From JAPSGM01 sp036258735 (GTDB taxonomy: Bacteria > Chloroflexota > Limnocylindria > QHBO01), in NCBI GenBank assembly GCA_036258735.1, contig DATADC010000073.1:1-64000 (forward strand): 64,000 nucleotides of DNA, in the 5' to 3' direction. The notes under the pieces were generated by a model. It saw only the letters and a list, made by a program, of their open reading frames with translations, was not told the origin of the DNA and did not search any database. The position numbers were made by a program, and so were the translations under genes. Numbering within the stretch: position 1 is the stretch's first letter; every line of letters begins with the position of its first letter. Of this stretch, positions 49,633 through 58,334 are shown piece by piece.

Positions 49633-50436
49633 TTACCGTCCCCGCTCCTGGTCCGTCGTCCAGAGCAGGTGGATGCCGGAAAGCCCGGCATCGATGCAGC
49701 GCGCCTCCGCGGCCTCCTTCGCCGCGCCCTCGAGGAAGGTTCCCTCGGTTCGTTGTGCGTACGCCGCACAGATGGTCCCGGCGCGGAGCCCCGCGAGGCT
49801 CGCCAGCACGAAGAGTGCCGACGATTCCATCTCGAGGTTCGCGACGCGCTGGCGCCGCAGTTCCTCCGCGAGCTGAGGATAGCGAACCGGGAGCGTGCGC
49901 ATCGCCCTTCCCTGCGGAGCGTAAAAGCCGCTGGCCGTGGCCGTCAGCCCCAGGTGATGGGCATATCCCAGCTGGAGGCACGCCTGCTCCAGGGCCGACA
50001 CCACGTCCCGATGCGCGATCGCCGGGTACCCAGGATGGACGTAGAAATCGGTCGTGTTCTCCAGCCGCACCGCGCCGATGGAGATGACCAGGTCGCCCAG
50101 AGCGATCTCGGGCTGCAGCGCCCCACTGGACCCGACGCGGATGAAGGTCGGACGATCGGTGATCTCCATCACCTCGGCCAGCACGATCTCCACGTTGTCG
50201 GTGCCCATCCCTGTGGACATGGCCGAGATCTGCATGCCCCGATAGGTGCCCGTGGCGGTCGTGATCTCGCGGTTGCTGCGCCGCAGATCCACAGCGTCCC
50301 AGCGGTCCGCCACCTTGGCCACCCGACCCGGGTCCCCGACCAGCAGGATGTGCTCGGCCAGCTCCCCACGCTCGAGCGCGATGTGGTACTGGCGCGCCCC
50401 GGCCAGCGGCCGGTCGGCCGCGGACAGGTCGGCCAA
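49633..50436 (-). CDS. Nucleoside phosphorylase (uridine phosphorylase-like)
   Basis: Phosphorolysis of nucleosides in salvage. The 267-residue protein of the PNP/UDP family has LVGDPGRVAKVAD, STGMGTDNVEIVL, FIRVGSSGALQPEI and NLEMESSALFVLAS with the base/ribose-binding Glu and Met. The general pattern is nearer to uridine phosphorylase than to DeoD, but substrate preference is not certain. It starts at TTG with GGAGGTG about eleven bases upstream, a rarer start in this window. A TATACT box lies in the 3' end of the upstream gene. Confidence 0.85.
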   Translation of the reverse strand: MADLSAADRPLAGARQYHIALERGELAEHILLVGDPGRVAKVADRWDAVDLRRSNREITTATGTYRGMQISAMSTGMGTDNVEIVLAEVMEITDRPTFIRVGSSGALQPEIALGDLVISIGAVRLENTTDFYVHPGYPAIAHRDVVSALEQACLQLGYAHHLGLTATASGFYAPQGRAMRTLPVRYPQLAEELRRQRVANLEMESSALFVLASLAGLRAGTICAAYAQRTEGTFLEGAAKEAAEARCIDAGLSGIHLLWTTDQERGR

Positions 50437-50469
50437 CGTTGCGGTGCACCTCCAGGGAGCGTGGACCCG

Positions 50470-53202
50470 TCAGGTCGGCGGGAGTATACGCCGCACCTCC
50501 GAGCGTGAGGCCGTGCTCCGCGGCTCGGGCTGATCGACCGACAACGGGACCAGGCGTGCCACGCTGGCCTCCAGCGGCGAAAGCGCTCTGGGCCCCGGAG
50601 CCACGCTCCGCGGGATGCCGGGAAGCGGCGGCTCGTCCGTCGAGTCCTCTCGCTCGTCGCCAACCTGGTCCGCAGCCGGCTGCCGACGCTCGAGCAGTGC
50701 ACGCAGACGATCGAGCAATCCCGGGCGGGCCGCCGCGATCGCGCCAAGCGACGCCAGCGCCGCGGCGACCAGCGCGAGAACGATCGGAGCCACGCCATGC
50801 GCCGGCTCATCCCGCGACGAGCCCACGCTGGCCCGGCCAGGCGACGGGGTGCGTTCGGCGTCCTGCGTGGCGGCCACCAGGCGCGCCCGGAGCTGCGGGG
50901 AGCGCAGCTGAGGCCGCTCGCCGGAGCCAGCGGCTCCCGGTGCGGGAACGCCGCCCGCCGCAGGGCCGCCAGCCGGGTCACCGCCGTCGCCGCTCGTGTC
51001 GCGGCTGGCGCCGGAGCCCGCCGGAATGGTGCCCGGCGGCGAGACGATCCGCAGGTCGTTCGCGACGCGGGGCCAGAGCCGATACCCGCGCAGCGGCTGC
51101 TGTCCCGACGTTTCCTGGCCGAGGACGCCGGTGATCTCCAACCAGGATCCGAGCAGGATTGCGTCGGTCGCGATGGCCGAGTTCGGCGACACGAAGACGC
51201 GCAGCGGTCCGGACCCGTCGTCGACATCGAAGTACACGTTCTGCGCCGAGGTGCGTCGGGGAGCGGTCGTGACCGTGCCGCGCACCGTGACCAGCAACGC
51301 CTCGTGCGCCTCGCCGAGCGATCCGGTGGAGTGCCGCGCCGGCTCGGGCAGAGGTCGGCTGCCACGCACGGCCGGCGGCTCGGACAGCCGAATGGTCTCC
51401 ATGCCGGATTTGGTGGAGCGGACGCCGGTGAGCTCGAGCAGCTGGCCCATTTCAACGTGACCGGCCTCGTCGCCGAGGCGCAGGATCATCGCGCCCGACG
51501 AGTCCTGGATGGCCGCTGTGCCGTCTCCCAGCACGCTGGTCGGCAGCGTGACGACGCCGCGCACGCGGACGTCGGCGTTGAACGGCTGGCGGCGTGCGTC
51601 CGCCAAGCTGATGAAGCCAACGCCGCCGGACGGATCAGGGGATGCCGAGCTGCTGGGCGACGGCGATGCCGACGCCATCCTGACCTCGAGCACGTCGGCG
51701 CCGTCGCGGGGCATGAACCGGTAGCCCTCCGTCCCGCTGCCGCTGGAGTCGCGCTGTCCGACCACGCCGCGCAGCCGTACGCGCGTGCCGCGCTCCCAGG
51801 CAGAGGAATCGATGCCGCTGGCGTCGAGGACCACCAGGCGCGTCGGGCCCGAGCCGTCGTCCAGGTCGAACGCCACCGCGCCGCTGAGCCGCCCGGGCGA
51901 CGAGGCGATCGAGGCGGACACCTCCACCAGCTCACCCTCCAGCTCCTCGCCCACGGCGCCCGTCGTGGTGAGCTGCGTGGCAGGCTCCGATGCGGGACCG
52001 ATCACGGCAATGCCCTCGGCCTCGGCGCGTAGGGTGCGCTGGTGATAGCGGTCGTCCAGCTCGCCGGTGATTCGCACGCGACTGGCGCGCGGGAAGGTGG
52101 CGCCAGAGGTGAGGACGGCGATTCCCGCGGATCCGTCGGTGACGTAGCCACCGCCGTCGGCGAAGGTCGAATCCGTGATGGCCACGCCCTCGATGGTTGC
52201 GACCGAGCCGTCGGGCAGGGCCCGCGCCTCGGCGATCGATATCGCCGCCACCGGGGTCGGCGTGGCTGTCGAGGCTGTGGCGGTGGGCGTCGGGCTGGCC
52301 GCCGGAGTGAGCGTCGGCGTCGGCTGGGCCGTGGGAGTCGGAGTCCGGATCGGCGTCGGGGTCGGGCTCGTCGGTATCGTCGGCGACGCCGTGGGCGACG
52401 CGCTCTGCCCGGATCCGGATGCCGTCGGCGCGGAGGTCTCGATGGCCGTCGGGCTCGCGTCCCCACTGGAGGACGGCTGCGGCGTCGGCTCGACCGGGAT
52501 TGCGGGAGCAGCCGCGTTCTGCGGGTCGGGCAACGAACGGTCCACGAAGTCCGTCGCATTGTCGTTGGTGTCCTGCCCCGAGGCGGCAGCCCCACCAGGC
52601 AGGCGCTCGAGCGAGTGACCAGCCGCCACGGCCGCGGCCGGCGCGCCCTCCATCCATGCGTTCGCCGCGTTTCCCCAACCGAGCGCGTCGAGCGCGGTGC
52701 CGGCGCCCTGGATCCGAATGGCGACGCTTCCGCCGGTCGCAGCCAGCCCATTGGCGTATGCCACGTCCGCGGCGGCGGCGTGCGCGCCGGCCTCGTTCGC
52801 GATCAGGACGTGCCCGCCCGGCGGCACGACGGGTGCCCCGGCCGGCCACGCCGCCTTGCGCGAGATCGTGGCCCCGCTGGCCGAGACGTAGATGGCCTCG
52901 AGGCCCTCCAGCGATAGCGCCGAGGTGCTCGGGTTGTAGATCTCGATGAACTCATCCGATGCGGAGGCGCCTCCGGTCTGGACCTCGCTCACGACGAGAT
53001 GCCCGACCGGCTCGGCCGCCGCCAGTCGCCGGTCGACGGCGGGCGCTTCCGCAGACCAGTGGGTCCAGCCCGCGGCGCCCGTGGCCGCCATGAAGGACAC
53101 CACCAGGCTCGCCAGCAGCATGGCCGTGGCGGCGACGAGCCCCATCGTCCGCACCCTCGACCGGGGACCTGCCTGGAAACGACGACCATCGTGAGCGGTC
53201 AC
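50470..53202 (-). CDS. Secreted, membrane-anchored LTD/OB-fold protein
   Basis: A 910-residue extracellular protein. An N-terminal hydrophobic helix (about 20-45) is a signal or anchor. Residues about 68-225 form a lamin-tail-like domain (VVSEVQTGGASASDEFIEIYN). Next comes a Pro/Thr/Ser linker of about 80 residues, then two tandem OB-like module pairs (for example VATIEGVAITDS near 340 and VRVRGVVTLPTS near 550), and a second membrane helix near 790. The GTG at 53202 has GGAGG eight bases upstream, which favours it over the ATG at 53217. LTD plus OB modules occur in secreted nuclease and adhesin proteins, but no catalytic domain is seen. Confidence 0.8.
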   Translation of the reverse strand: MTAHDGRRFQAGPRSRVRTMGLVAATAMLLASLVVSFMAATGAAGWTHWSAEAPAVDRRLAAAEPVGHLVVSEVQTGGASASDEFIEIYNPSTSALSLEGLEAIYVSASGATISRKAAWPAGAPVVPPGGHVLIANEAGAHAAAADVAYANGLAATGGSVAIRIQGAGTALDALGWGNAANAWMEGAPAAAVAAGHSLERLPGGAAASGQDTNDNATDFVDRSLPDPQNAAAPAIPVEPTPQPSSSGDASPTAIETSAPTASGSGQSASPTASPTIPTSPTPTPIRTPTPTAQPTPTLTPAASPTPTATASTATPTPVAAISIAEARALPDGSVATIEGVAITDSTFADGGGYVTDGSAGIAVLTSGATFPRASRVRITGELDDRYHQRTLRAEAEGIAVIGPASEPATQLTTTGAVGEELEGELVEVSASIASSPGRLSGAVAFDLDDGSGPTRLVVLDASGIDSSAWERGTRVRLRGVVGQRDSSGSGTEGYRFMPRDGADVLEVRMASASPSPSSSASPDPSGGVGFISLADARRQPFNADVRVRGVVTLPTSVLGDGTAAIQDSSGAMILRLGDEAGHVEMGQLLELTGVRSTKSGMETIRLSEPPAVRGSRPLPEPARHSTGSLGEAHEALLVTVRGTVTTAPRRTSAQNVYFDVDDGSGPLRVFVSPNSAIATDAILLGSWLEITGVLGQETSGQQPLRGYRLWPRVANDLRIVSPPGTIPAGSGASRDTSGDGGDPAGGPAAGGVPAPGAAGSGERPQLRSPQLRARLVAATQDAERTPSPGRASVGSSRDEPAHGVAPIVLALVAAALASLGAIAAARPGLLDRLRALLERRQPAADQVGDEREDSTDEPPLPGIPRSVAPGPRALSPLEASVARLVPLSVDQPEPRSTASRSEVRRILPPT
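50483..50488 (-). promoter_or_regulatory. Candidate -10 box TATACT of the nucleoside phosphorylase
   Basis: TATACT lies about 47 bases upstream of the TTG start. Its 12-base context GGCGTATACTCC is identical to that of acnA. It overlaps the last codons of the LTD gene. Confidence 0.45.
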
Positions 53203-53335
53203 GGAACGCACCTCCATCGGAAGGCGCGCAGGCCGAATGGGGCGCCATTAGGATGCCCGCCACGGCCTTACCCGCGGCTTACCGGGCCGTTATCCGCGCC
53301 CATGCCCGCGCCGCGGAGGTCGAGCTGGCGGGACG

Positions 53336-53341
53336 TACAAT
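53336..53341 (+). promoter_or_regulatory. Candidate -10 box TACAAT, leaderless
   Basis: TACAAT lies 9 bases before the ATG at 53351. Confidence 0.4.
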
Positions 53342-53350
53342 CCGCGGGCC

Positions 53351-54028
53351 ATGACCAATCGTGCCCGCCACCGGGCGAGCGATCGCGCCCAGGCCCGCCG
53401 TCGCGCCCGCTACGCCGCACTGGGCCGCGCCGGACCGCTGACCGACTCGTCGTACGACCAGGAGACGCCCGAGGGGACCCCGAACGCTCGCCAGGAAGGC
53501 GGCACCTTCTTGACGCGCCTCTTTCCGCCCGCGCCGCCGCTGCGCGGGATGCCGGACCCGCTGGCCGGCTTCTCGTACGACGGCCCTCTTCGCGGCGTGG
53601 TCGGCGGGTTGTACCTCCTCGGCGTCCATCCGGTGCCGTGGCTCGGCATGGCGGCCGTGTGGGCGGTGGGCCGCACCATGCTGGCCTTCTCGCCGGTCGT
53701 GGGAATCCTGGGCATCCTCGCCTCGCTGGTTGCCTTCGGGTCGTTGATCGCCGCCGGCTGGCTGGGGTGGCCGCGCCCGTGGCTGTTCGGCCTGGCAGCG
53801 GCGGTGGCCGGCATCATCATCTACGCCGGCATCTCAGCCGCACTGATCAGTGGCGCGCCGGCGGCGGACGTCAGCGCTGGCGAGGCGTTCGCCGGCAGCA
53901 TGTACTCAGAGGTGCTTGGGTTCCAGCCGCTCTTCGGAGCGCTGGCCGGCTGGTACGGCGGCTACCTGCGACGGCGGATGGCGGCGACCGGCACAGCGGC
54001 GACGGGCCGGCGCAGAGCGCGCTCCTGA
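53351..54028 (+). CDS. Hypothetical membrane protein
   Basis: A 225-residue protein I do not recognise. Residues 1-75 are basic and soluble, with two copies of an S-Y-D-type phrase (SSYDQETPEG and FSYDGPLRG). Then follow about four membrane helices (85-110, 115-140, 145-165, 185-205), ending in an Arg-rich tail. It is a single gene, divergent from the LTD gene. Confidence 0.6.
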   Translation: MTNRARHRASDRAQARRRARYAALGRAGPLTDSSYDQETPEGTPNARQEGGTFLTRLFPPAPPLRGMPDPLAGFSYDGPLRGVVGGLYLLGVHPVPWLGMAAVWAVGRTMLAFSPVVGILGILASLVAFGSLIAAGWLGWPRPWLFGLAAAVAGIIIYAGISAALISGAPAADVSAGEAFAGSMYSEVLGFQPLFGALAGWYGGYLRRRMAATGTAATGRRRARS

Positions 54029-54305
54029 CGAGGGCGGCGAGGTGGCACGCATCGTGCTGATGTAGTGGCGAGGCGTTCGCTCTTGCGGACCACACGACCG
54101 GCACCCACGGGTCAGGCCGTCGCCAAAGGAAGCTCGGGCCGGCGGCGACATCCAAGGCCGATCCCGTCGGTCAGGTCCCTCAGAACGCCCGTATATGGGG
54201 CCGTCGCCAGTCCGGGACCCTCCGTACCGGACAGCGGCGGTCCCTTTACGTGTCCGCCGATCGTCCGCCAGGTGTGCGCGAATGCACCACCCCGTCGTGC
54301 GGGCG
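54029..54305. other. 277-bp gap after carB
   Basis: This gap lies between two convergent genes. I looked here for a detached MGS domain of carbamoyl phosphate synthase on both strands and in all frames and saw no trace of it. Weak inverted repeats (GGCGG/CCGCC at about 54235-54270) may form a terminator; nothing else is evident. Confidence 0.5.
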
Positions 54306-57098
54306 TCAGATGGCGTGAACCGCGGCCGCCTCGCGCGCGACGGCGAGAGCTTCGTCGAACGTCGCCGCGAGCCCGAGCACCTCGCCGGTCGAGCGCATCT
54401 CGGGCCCCAGCTCGCGCTCGACGCCCGGGAGCCGCCACAGCGACCCGACCGGCGCCTTGACGGCCACGAGCGGCGCATCGTGCGCCAGGCCCCGCCGCAG
54501 GCCGACGTCGGCAAGCCTGGCGCCGAGCGCGCAGCGAACCGCGTCGGCCACCACGTCCCGCCCGGTCGCCTTGGCCACGATGGGTACCGTGCGGCTGGCC
54601 CGCGGGTTGGCTTCGATGACCACGATCGCGTCGCCGGCCACGATCATCTGGACGTTGAGGATCCCTCGCACGCCAAGCGCCAGGGCGATTCGGCCTGCGG
54701 CCGCCGCGGCCGCCTCCTGTACTTCGCGCGACAGCGACTGTGGCGGCACGACGGCCTCGGAGTCGCCGGAGTGCACGCCGGGCGGGTCGAGCTGCTCCAG
54801 GATGCCTGGCACGCACCAGTCGATGCCGTCGGTGATGGCGTCGACGTCCAGCTCCACGCCGGACACCAGCTCGTCGACGCGCAGCGGCCAGCCAACCTCG
54901 GTACGGAGAAGCGCCTCGAGGTCTCCGCCGTCCCGCAAGACGGCGATGCCCCGGCCGCCGATCACCCATGACGGCCGCACGATGGCCGGCAGGCCGAGTT
55001 TCGCCACGGCCGTTCGCAGCTCAGGCTCGTCGGCGGCCAGCTCCCCGCGCGGCCCGTCGAGACCCAGCGACTCGAGCAATCGGGCGAACCGCTCGCGATC
55101 CTCGGTCGTCTCGATGGCCTCGGCCGTCAGCCCGGCGATCGGCACATCGGCGTAGGCCAGGTCCTTGGCCAGGTCGATCGCGGTCTGCCCGCCGAAGGTC
55201 AGGATGACGTGCGGTGGCTCGCCGGTCAGGGCGCGCTCGTGGTCGATCACGTCCAGCACGCTCTCGGTGTCGAGTGGCTCGAAATACAGCCGGCTGCAGG
55301 CGTCGTAGTCGGTCGAGACCGTCTCGGGGTTGTTGTTGATGACGACCGCGTCAAGGCCCGTTGCGCGAATGGCCCAGGCCGCCCTGACGCTGCAGTAGTC
55401 GAACTCGATGCCCTGCCCGATGCGAATCGGTCCCGAGCCAACCACGATGACGCTGCGGCGCTCGGTGGGCGGCGGCACCTCGGGATGCGCGTACGACGAG
55501 TAGAAGTACGGCGTCTCGGCCGGAAACTCGCCGGCGCAGGTGTCCACGCGGCGATAGATCGGGGCGATCCCGGCGCGGGCCCGCGCCCGGCGCACGGCGA
55601 CGGACGGGATGCCGGAGAGCCTCGCGATGTCGGAGTCGCCGAAGCCGTGGCGCTTGGCCTCGAGCAGCGGGGCTCCCACCACCTCGCGCTCGGCATCGAT
55701 CAGCTCGGATAGGCGTTCGGTGAACCACGGCGCGATCCCCGTGGCGGTGCTCAGCCCGGCCGCATCGGTGAATCCGTGGCGCAGGAGGGCCACCATCCGC
55801 CACAGGCGAGTGTCGGTGGGCTCCAGGAACGCGGACGGGTCGGTCGGGGCGCCATGGTCCAGCCCCCAGGCCGGGTCCTCCCAGGTCCAGCCGCGGCCCC
55901 GTGGCTCGAGCGAGCGGATCGCCTTGAGCAGGGCCGGCCCGAATTCGCGATCGATGGCCATCGCCTCGCCCGTGGCCTTCATCTGCACGCCAAGGCGACG
56001 GTCCGCGCTCGGGAACTTGTCGAACGGCCAGCGCGGCAGCTTCACGACCACGTAGTCGACGGCCGGCTCGAACGCCGCCGAGTTGCCGCCGGTGGCCGGG
56101 TTGGGAAGCTGGTGCAGCCGCTTGCCGAGGCCCACCAGCGCCGCGATCCTGGCGATCGGGTAGCCGGTCGCCTTGCTGGCCAGCGCCGACGAGCGGCTGA
56201 CGCGCGGGTTGACCTCGATGACGCGGTAGTCAGAGCCGTCCGGCGAGACCGCGAGCTGCACGTTGCAGCCACCCTCAAGCCGCAGCGCGCGCACGATGCG
56301 CAGGGCCGAGCGACGCAAACGCTGGACGACCGGGTCGGGCAGGGTCTGGATGGGCGCGACCACGATGGAGTCGCCGGTGTGGATGCCCATGGGGTCCATG
56401 TTCTCCATGCCGCAGATCGCGATGGTCGTGTCCGCCGCGTCGCGGATGACCTCGAACTCGATCTCGTACCAGCCCAGAAGGCTGCGCTCGACCAGCACCT
56501 GCCCGATGGGACTGGCGCGCAGGCCGGCCGCGATTCGCTCGCGAGCCTCCGCGGGTGTGCTGGCGAAGCCGCCGCCACCGCCGCCCAGGGTGAAGGCCGG
56601 GCGGACCACCACGGGCGCGCCCAGCCGATGGACGAAGGCCAGGCCGTCGTCCACCGACTCGACCACGGCGCTCTCCGGGACGGGCTCGCCGATGCGCATC
56701 ACCAGCTCACGGAATCCGCCGCGGTCCTCGGCGGCGCGCACCGCGTCCAGCGGCGTGCCCAGCACCCGGATCCCGTGGCGTTCGAGCACACCGGCGTCAT
56801 CGAGGGCCACCGCCAGGTTGAGCCCGGTCTGCCCGCCGAGGGTCGGCAGCAGGGCGTCCGGGCGATGCGTGGCGATCACCTGCTCCAGGTAAGCGGCTGA
56901 TAAGGGGCCGATAAGCACCGTTCCGCCAACATCGGGGTCGGTCATCACGGTGGCCGGGTTCGAGTTCACCAGGACGGTCTGCACCCCTTCCCCCCGCAGG
57001 GCGAGGCAGGCCTGGACCCCGGCGTAGTCGAACTCGGCCGCCTGACCGATGAGGATCGGACCCGAACCGATCACGAGCACCTTGCGAGGGAGGTTCAT
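54306..57098 (-). CDS. carB: Carbamoyl phosphate synthase large subunit, lacking the MGS domain
   Basis: Makes carbamoyl phosphate from glutamine-derived ammonia, bicarbonate and two ATP. Two tandem ATP-grasp halves are present (VIGSGPILIGQAAEFDYAG at the N-terminus, VVGSGPIRIGQGIEFDYCS near residue 555), with an intact oligomerisation segment. The protein ends at residue 930 just after ELGPEMRSTGEVLG, where a typical large subunit (about 1070 residues) continues into the allosteric MGS domain that binds UMP and ornithine. Stop and downstream sequence show no frameshift. The ATG overlaps the carA stop as ATGA. Confidence 0.97.
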   Translation of the reverse strand: MNLPRKVLVIGSGPILIGQAAEFDYAGVQACLALRGEGVQTVLVNSNPATVMTDPDVGGTVLIGPLSAAYLEQVIATHRPDALLPTLGGQTGLNLAVALDDAGVLERHGIRVLGTPLDAVRAAEDRGGFRELVMRIGEPVPESAVVESVDDGLAFVHRLGAPVVVRPAFTLGGGGGGFASTPAEARERIAAGLRASPIGQVLVERSLLGWYEIEFEVIRDAADTTIAICGMENMDPMGIHTGDSIVVAPIQTLPDPVVQRLRRSALRIVRALRLEGGCNVQLAVSPDGSDYRVIEVNPRVSRSSALASKATGYPIARIAALVGLGKRLHQLPNPATGGNSAAFEPAVDYVVVKLPRWPFDKFPSADRRLGVQMKATGEAMAIDREFGPALLKAIRSLEPRGRGWTWEDPAWGLDHGAPTDPSAFLEPTDTRLWRMVALLRHGFTDAAGLSTATGIAPWFTERLSELIDAEREVVGAPLLEAKRHGFGDSDIARLSGIPSVAVRRARARAGIAPIYRRVDTCAGEFPAETPYFYSSYAHPEVPPPTERRSVIVVGSGPIRIGQGIEFDYCSVRAAWAIRATGLDAVVINNNPETVSTDYDACSRLYFEPLDTESVLDVIDHERALTGEPPHVILTFGGQTAIDLAKDLAYADVPIAGLTAEAIETTEDRERFARLLESLGLDGPRGELAADEPELRTAVAKLGLPAIVRPSWVIGGRGIAVLRDGGDLEALLRTEVGWPLRVDELVSGVELDVDAITDGIDWCVPGILEQLDPPGVHSGDSEAVVPPQSLSREVQEAAAAAAGRIALALGVRGILNVQMIVAGDAIVVIEANPRASRTVPIVAKATGRDVVADAVRCALGARLADVGLRRGLAHDAPLVAVKAPVGSLWRLPGVERELGPEMRSTGEVLGLAATFDEALAVAREAAAVHAI

Positions 57099-58270
57099 GC
57101 GCGGGCGGTAGCTGCGGCCATGTCGAAGACGCGAGCGGCGTCGACGGGGCCAGGTGCCCCCTCCGGATGGAACTGGACTGACGCGATGCGGCCCGAGGCA
57201 TGGACCAGGCCCTCCACCGTGCCGTCGTTGAGGTCTCGGTGCGACACGCGGTAGCCGGCCCCGGCCAGCGCCGCGTCGTCAAGCACCGCCACCTCATGGT
57301 TGTGCGCGCCGATGTCCACGCGCCCCGTCTCGAGCTCCAGCACCGCGTGGTTTCCGCCGTGGTGGCCGACAGCCAGCCGCCGGGTACGCGCCCCCGCCGC
57401 CAGCGCCAGCAGCTGGTGGCCCAGGCAGATGCCGAGGATCGGAGGTCCGCCGGCCGTGGCATCGCGGGCCATGTCCGCCACCGCGGCGATCTGCGGCCGC
57501 ATGCGGGCGGGGTCGCCGGGGCCGGGGGACAGGACGACCAGGTCCGGCTGCTTGGCGCGGACATCGTCGGCTCGGGCGTCGGGCGGAAGGACGTGGACCG
57601 CCAGGCCCCGATCGGTCAAGGCGCGCAGCAGCGAGCGCTTCACGCCGTAGTCGACCAGCACGGCACGACCACGCGCCGCGCGCTGCGGCTCAAGCACGTA
57701 CGGTTCCCGGGTCGCCACCGCGGCGACGTGGTCCACGGACTCCCACGCCGGGCTGGCCGCGGCCGCCGTCGTCGCCTCGGCTTCGAGGACCGGCGCCGCA
57801 CCTCGATCCGGCGAGGGCCAGACGACCGCGCGGCGCCGCGCGCCACGGCGCAACAGGAGCGTCAGCGCGCGCGTGTCGATTCCCTCGATGGCGGGAACCC
57901 CGGCATCGAGCAGCATCTCTTCCAGCGTCTCTCCCCTACCTGGTGGCGGCGTGACCAGGCGCGTGACGACCAGCGCACGCAGCCGGACGGCGGCGGACTC
58001 GAGCTCGTCGGGCCGGATGCGGTAGTTGCCGGCCATCGGATGGGTCAGGACCACGAGCTGGCCGGCGTACGAGGGATCGGTCAGGATCTCGCCCCAGCCG
58101 GTGGCGGCAGTGGTGAAGATGAGATCACCCTCGGCCGGGACGAGCGCGCCGCGCAGGCGGCCTCGGAACACCAAGCCCTCTTCGAGCGCCAGGATGCCCG
58201 GAACCGAAAACGACGCCGGCCGCTCGGTGGCGGCTGGCGTCGTCTCGACTTGGCTGGGCAGGGTTTGCAT
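57095..58270 (-). CDS. carA: Carbamoyl phosphate synthase small subunit
   Basis: Class I glutamine amidotransferase that supplies ammonia to CarB for pyrimidine and arginine synthesis. The 391-residue protein has the CPSase N-domain (FTTAATGWGEILTDPSYAGQ) and the GATase domain with catalytic LGICLGHQLLAL and the histidine in QFHPEGAPGP. The usual glutamate of the GATase triad is in the HPEG segment. AAGGAG lies six to eleven bases before the ATG and is enclosed in a PyrR-loop hairpin. Confidence 0.97.
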   Translation of the reverse strand: MQTLPSQVETTPAATERPASFSVPGILALEEGLVFRGRLRGALVPAEGDLIFTTAATGWGEILTDPSYAGQLVVLTHPMAGNYRIRPDELESAAVRLRALVVTRLVTPPPGRGETLEEMLLDAGVPAIEGIDTRALTLLLRRGARRRAVVWPSPDRGAAPVLEAEATTAAAASPAWESVDHVAAVATREPYVLEPQRAARGRAVLVDYGVKRSLLRALTDRGLAVHVLPPDARADDVRAKQPDLVVLSPGPGDPARMRPQIAAVADMARDATAGGPPILGICLGHQLLALAAGARTRRLAVGHHGGNHAVLELETGRVDIGAHNHEVAVLDDAALAGAGYRVSHRDLNDGTVEGLVHASGRIASVQFHPEGAPGPVDAARVFDMAAATARA

Positions 58271-58276
58271 CTCGCG

Positions 58277-58310
58277 CTCCTTGCCGGTCTCACGGGGCCG
58301 GCGTTAAAGG
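58277..58310 (-). promoter_or_regulatory. PyrR-type RNA hairpin over the carA ribosome-binding site
   Basis: Read 5'-3' on the minus strand, CCTTTAAC is followed by the stem GCCGG/CCGGC with the loop CCCCGTGAGA and then AAGGAG. The loop fits the PyrR consensus (CCNGNGAG), and CCTT can pair with AAGG to hide the ribosome-binding site. This matches the translational type of PyrR control described for mycobacteria, so uridine nucleotides should lower CarA synthesis. PyrR itself is not in the window. Confidence 0.7.
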
Positions 58311-58319
58311 ACCGCGCGG

Positions 58320-58325
58320 AGTGTA
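58320..58325 (-). promoter_or_regulatory. Candidate -10 box TACACT of carAB
   Basis: TACACT would start transcription about 43 bases before the carA ATG, so the whole PyrR hairpin is transcribed. Confidence 0.45.
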
Positions 58326-58334
58326 GTCGATCGG

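Noticed and set aside
54029..54305. Frameshifted remainder of CarB (MGS domain)
   Set aside because: None of the frames in the gap resembles the MGS fold, and the CarB end is followed by a normal stop.
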